This document shows, in pieces, positions 6,710 to 7,159 of a stretch of DNA of 7,159 bases (position 1 is the stretch's first letter; the number at the start of each line of letters is the position of its first letter). The position numbers were made by a program, and so were the translations under genes. The stretch spans positions 1 to 7,159 of the forward strand of contig DASWHW010000230.1 of NCBI GenBank assembly GCA_036397975.1. Reading direction: 5' to 3'. The notes under the pieces are model-generated. The model was not told where the DNA came from and ran no database searches. It worked only from the letters and a program-made list of their open reading frames with translations. The DNA comes from SZUA-287 sp036397975 (lineage in GTDB: Bacteria > Bacteroidota > Ignavibacteria > UBA10030 > UBA6906).

Positions 6710-7159
6710 TTAGAATCGAATAACGATGGAACCGATGCCTTCTTTGGAAAGACTTGAAATGTTCCCCGCAAAATCCAACTGGATATTTTCTGAGATCACA
6801 ACACCTATGCCGAATGTCCCGTGAACGATGGTTTCTCCCGACTCAAATAGAGACGCCTGCGCCTGCAATGCAATTGTTCTATCAAAACTATTCGGGTCGT
6901 TGGTGACGCCGTTCCATTTTATGCGATTATCCGGTTCGCTGTACACACCGCCCCGAAGGACGAACGCAAGATTCGAAACAAAGATGACATACTCCCCTCC
7001 CGCGTGGAATTCGAACCCATCATCAGAGGTATAATCCCGTGGTGCGACGAAGTTCTCATCCACGGTAATCTTAATATCACTGGTAAGGCTTGAGTACTGT
7101 ATCCGCATAATGTCGAACGCGAAGGTCAACACATCCGAAGGACGGTACGAAAATCCGGC
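6710..7159 (-). CDS. FadL/OmpP1-like outer-membrane beta-barrel protein, C-terminal part (5' end outside window)
   Basis: The reading frame is open to the right edge and gives 149 residues ending in a TAA stop. The GTG at 7132 is an internal valine, because the frame continues upstream of it with AGFSYRPSD. The segment is built of alternating polar/hydrophobic strands of about 8-10 residues separated by polar turns, such as FRPSD-type, EPDNR and ESGE. It ends in IVIRF, and a terminal Phe is the classic C-terminal signal for barrel insertion by the BAM machinery. The pattern of a tyrosine-containing strand, then 'RPSDVLTFAFD', 'GGEYVIF' and 'RGGVYSEPDNRI' resembles the C-terminal strands of the FadL/OmpP1/TodX family, which carries hydrophobic compounds across the outer membrane. 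The substrate cannot be inferred. The stop lies 4 bases before the next start, so it belongs to the same operon. Barrel nature is fairly certain; FadL membership is a likely guess. Confidence 0.7.
   Translation of the reverse strand, partial: AGFSYRPSDVLTFAFDIMRIQYSSLTSDIKITVDENFVAPRDYTSDDGFEFHAGGEYVIFVSNLAFVLRGGVYSEPDNRIKWNGVTNDPNSFDRTIALQAQASLFESGETIVHGTFGIGVVISENIQLDFAGNISSLSKEGIGSIVIRF

Noticed and set aside
6706..6771. Longer TTG start for TPR protein 1 at 6771
   Set aside because: It would add 22 residues before the signal peptide and overlap the barrel gene by 62 bases; ATG 6705 begins a normal signal peptide.
1..7159. Mobile element, CRISPR array, tRNA/rRNA or toxin-antitoxin module
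   Set aside because: No direct nucleotide repeats, transposase, inverted ends or RNA-like regions were found; coding is continuous and even in composition, with gaps of at most 12 bases.

Overview
All six coding regions lie on the minus strand, so transcription runs from high to low coordinates. Two of them (7159-6710 and 672-1) are cut by the window edges. Five of the six keep a recognisable signal peptide; the sixth has lost its N-terminus to the window edge and looks like an outer-membrane barrel. The window therefore encodes only cell-envelope proteins of a two-membrane (Gram-negative) bacterium. Base composition looks close to 50% GC and is even from gene to gene. I cannot name the organism. 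The combination of c554-like cytochromes, a FadL-like barrel and secreted TPR proteins would fit an Acidobacteriota-, Ignavibacteriota- or Gemmatimonadota-like environmental lineage, but this is a weak inference.

Layout in transcription order: (1) the C-terminal 149 residues of a FadL-like outer-membrane beta-barrel (7159-6710); (2) a 424-residue exported TPR-like protein (6705-5431); (3) a second, related exported TPR protein of 493 residues (5434-3953); (4) a 607-residue pentaheme cytochrome c with a long heme-free C-terminal half (3940-2117); (5) a 481-residue exported protein that looks like an outer-membrane beta-barrel (2120-675); (6) the first 224 residues of a second multiheme cytochrome c, four hemes visible, running off the left edge (672-1).

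The genes are packed as one operon. The five junctions, in order, are a 4-base gap, a 4-base ATGA overlap, a 12-base gap, a 4-base ATGA overlap and a 2-base gap. No internal promoter, terminator, RNA gene, mobile element or CRISPR was seen, and no stretch over 12 bases lacks a gene. The promoter must lie beyond the right edge.

The most interesting reading is that genes 4-6 (cytochrome, barrel, cytochrome) form a porin-cytochrome-like route for moving electrons across the outer membrane. The two TPR proteins would be periplasmic assembly or scaffold factors made with it. This is inferred from gene order and family resemblance. The TPR pair also shares an ungapped N-terminal module of about 80 residues, present three times in two proteins, and a common C-terminal module. 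I cannot match either module to a named family.
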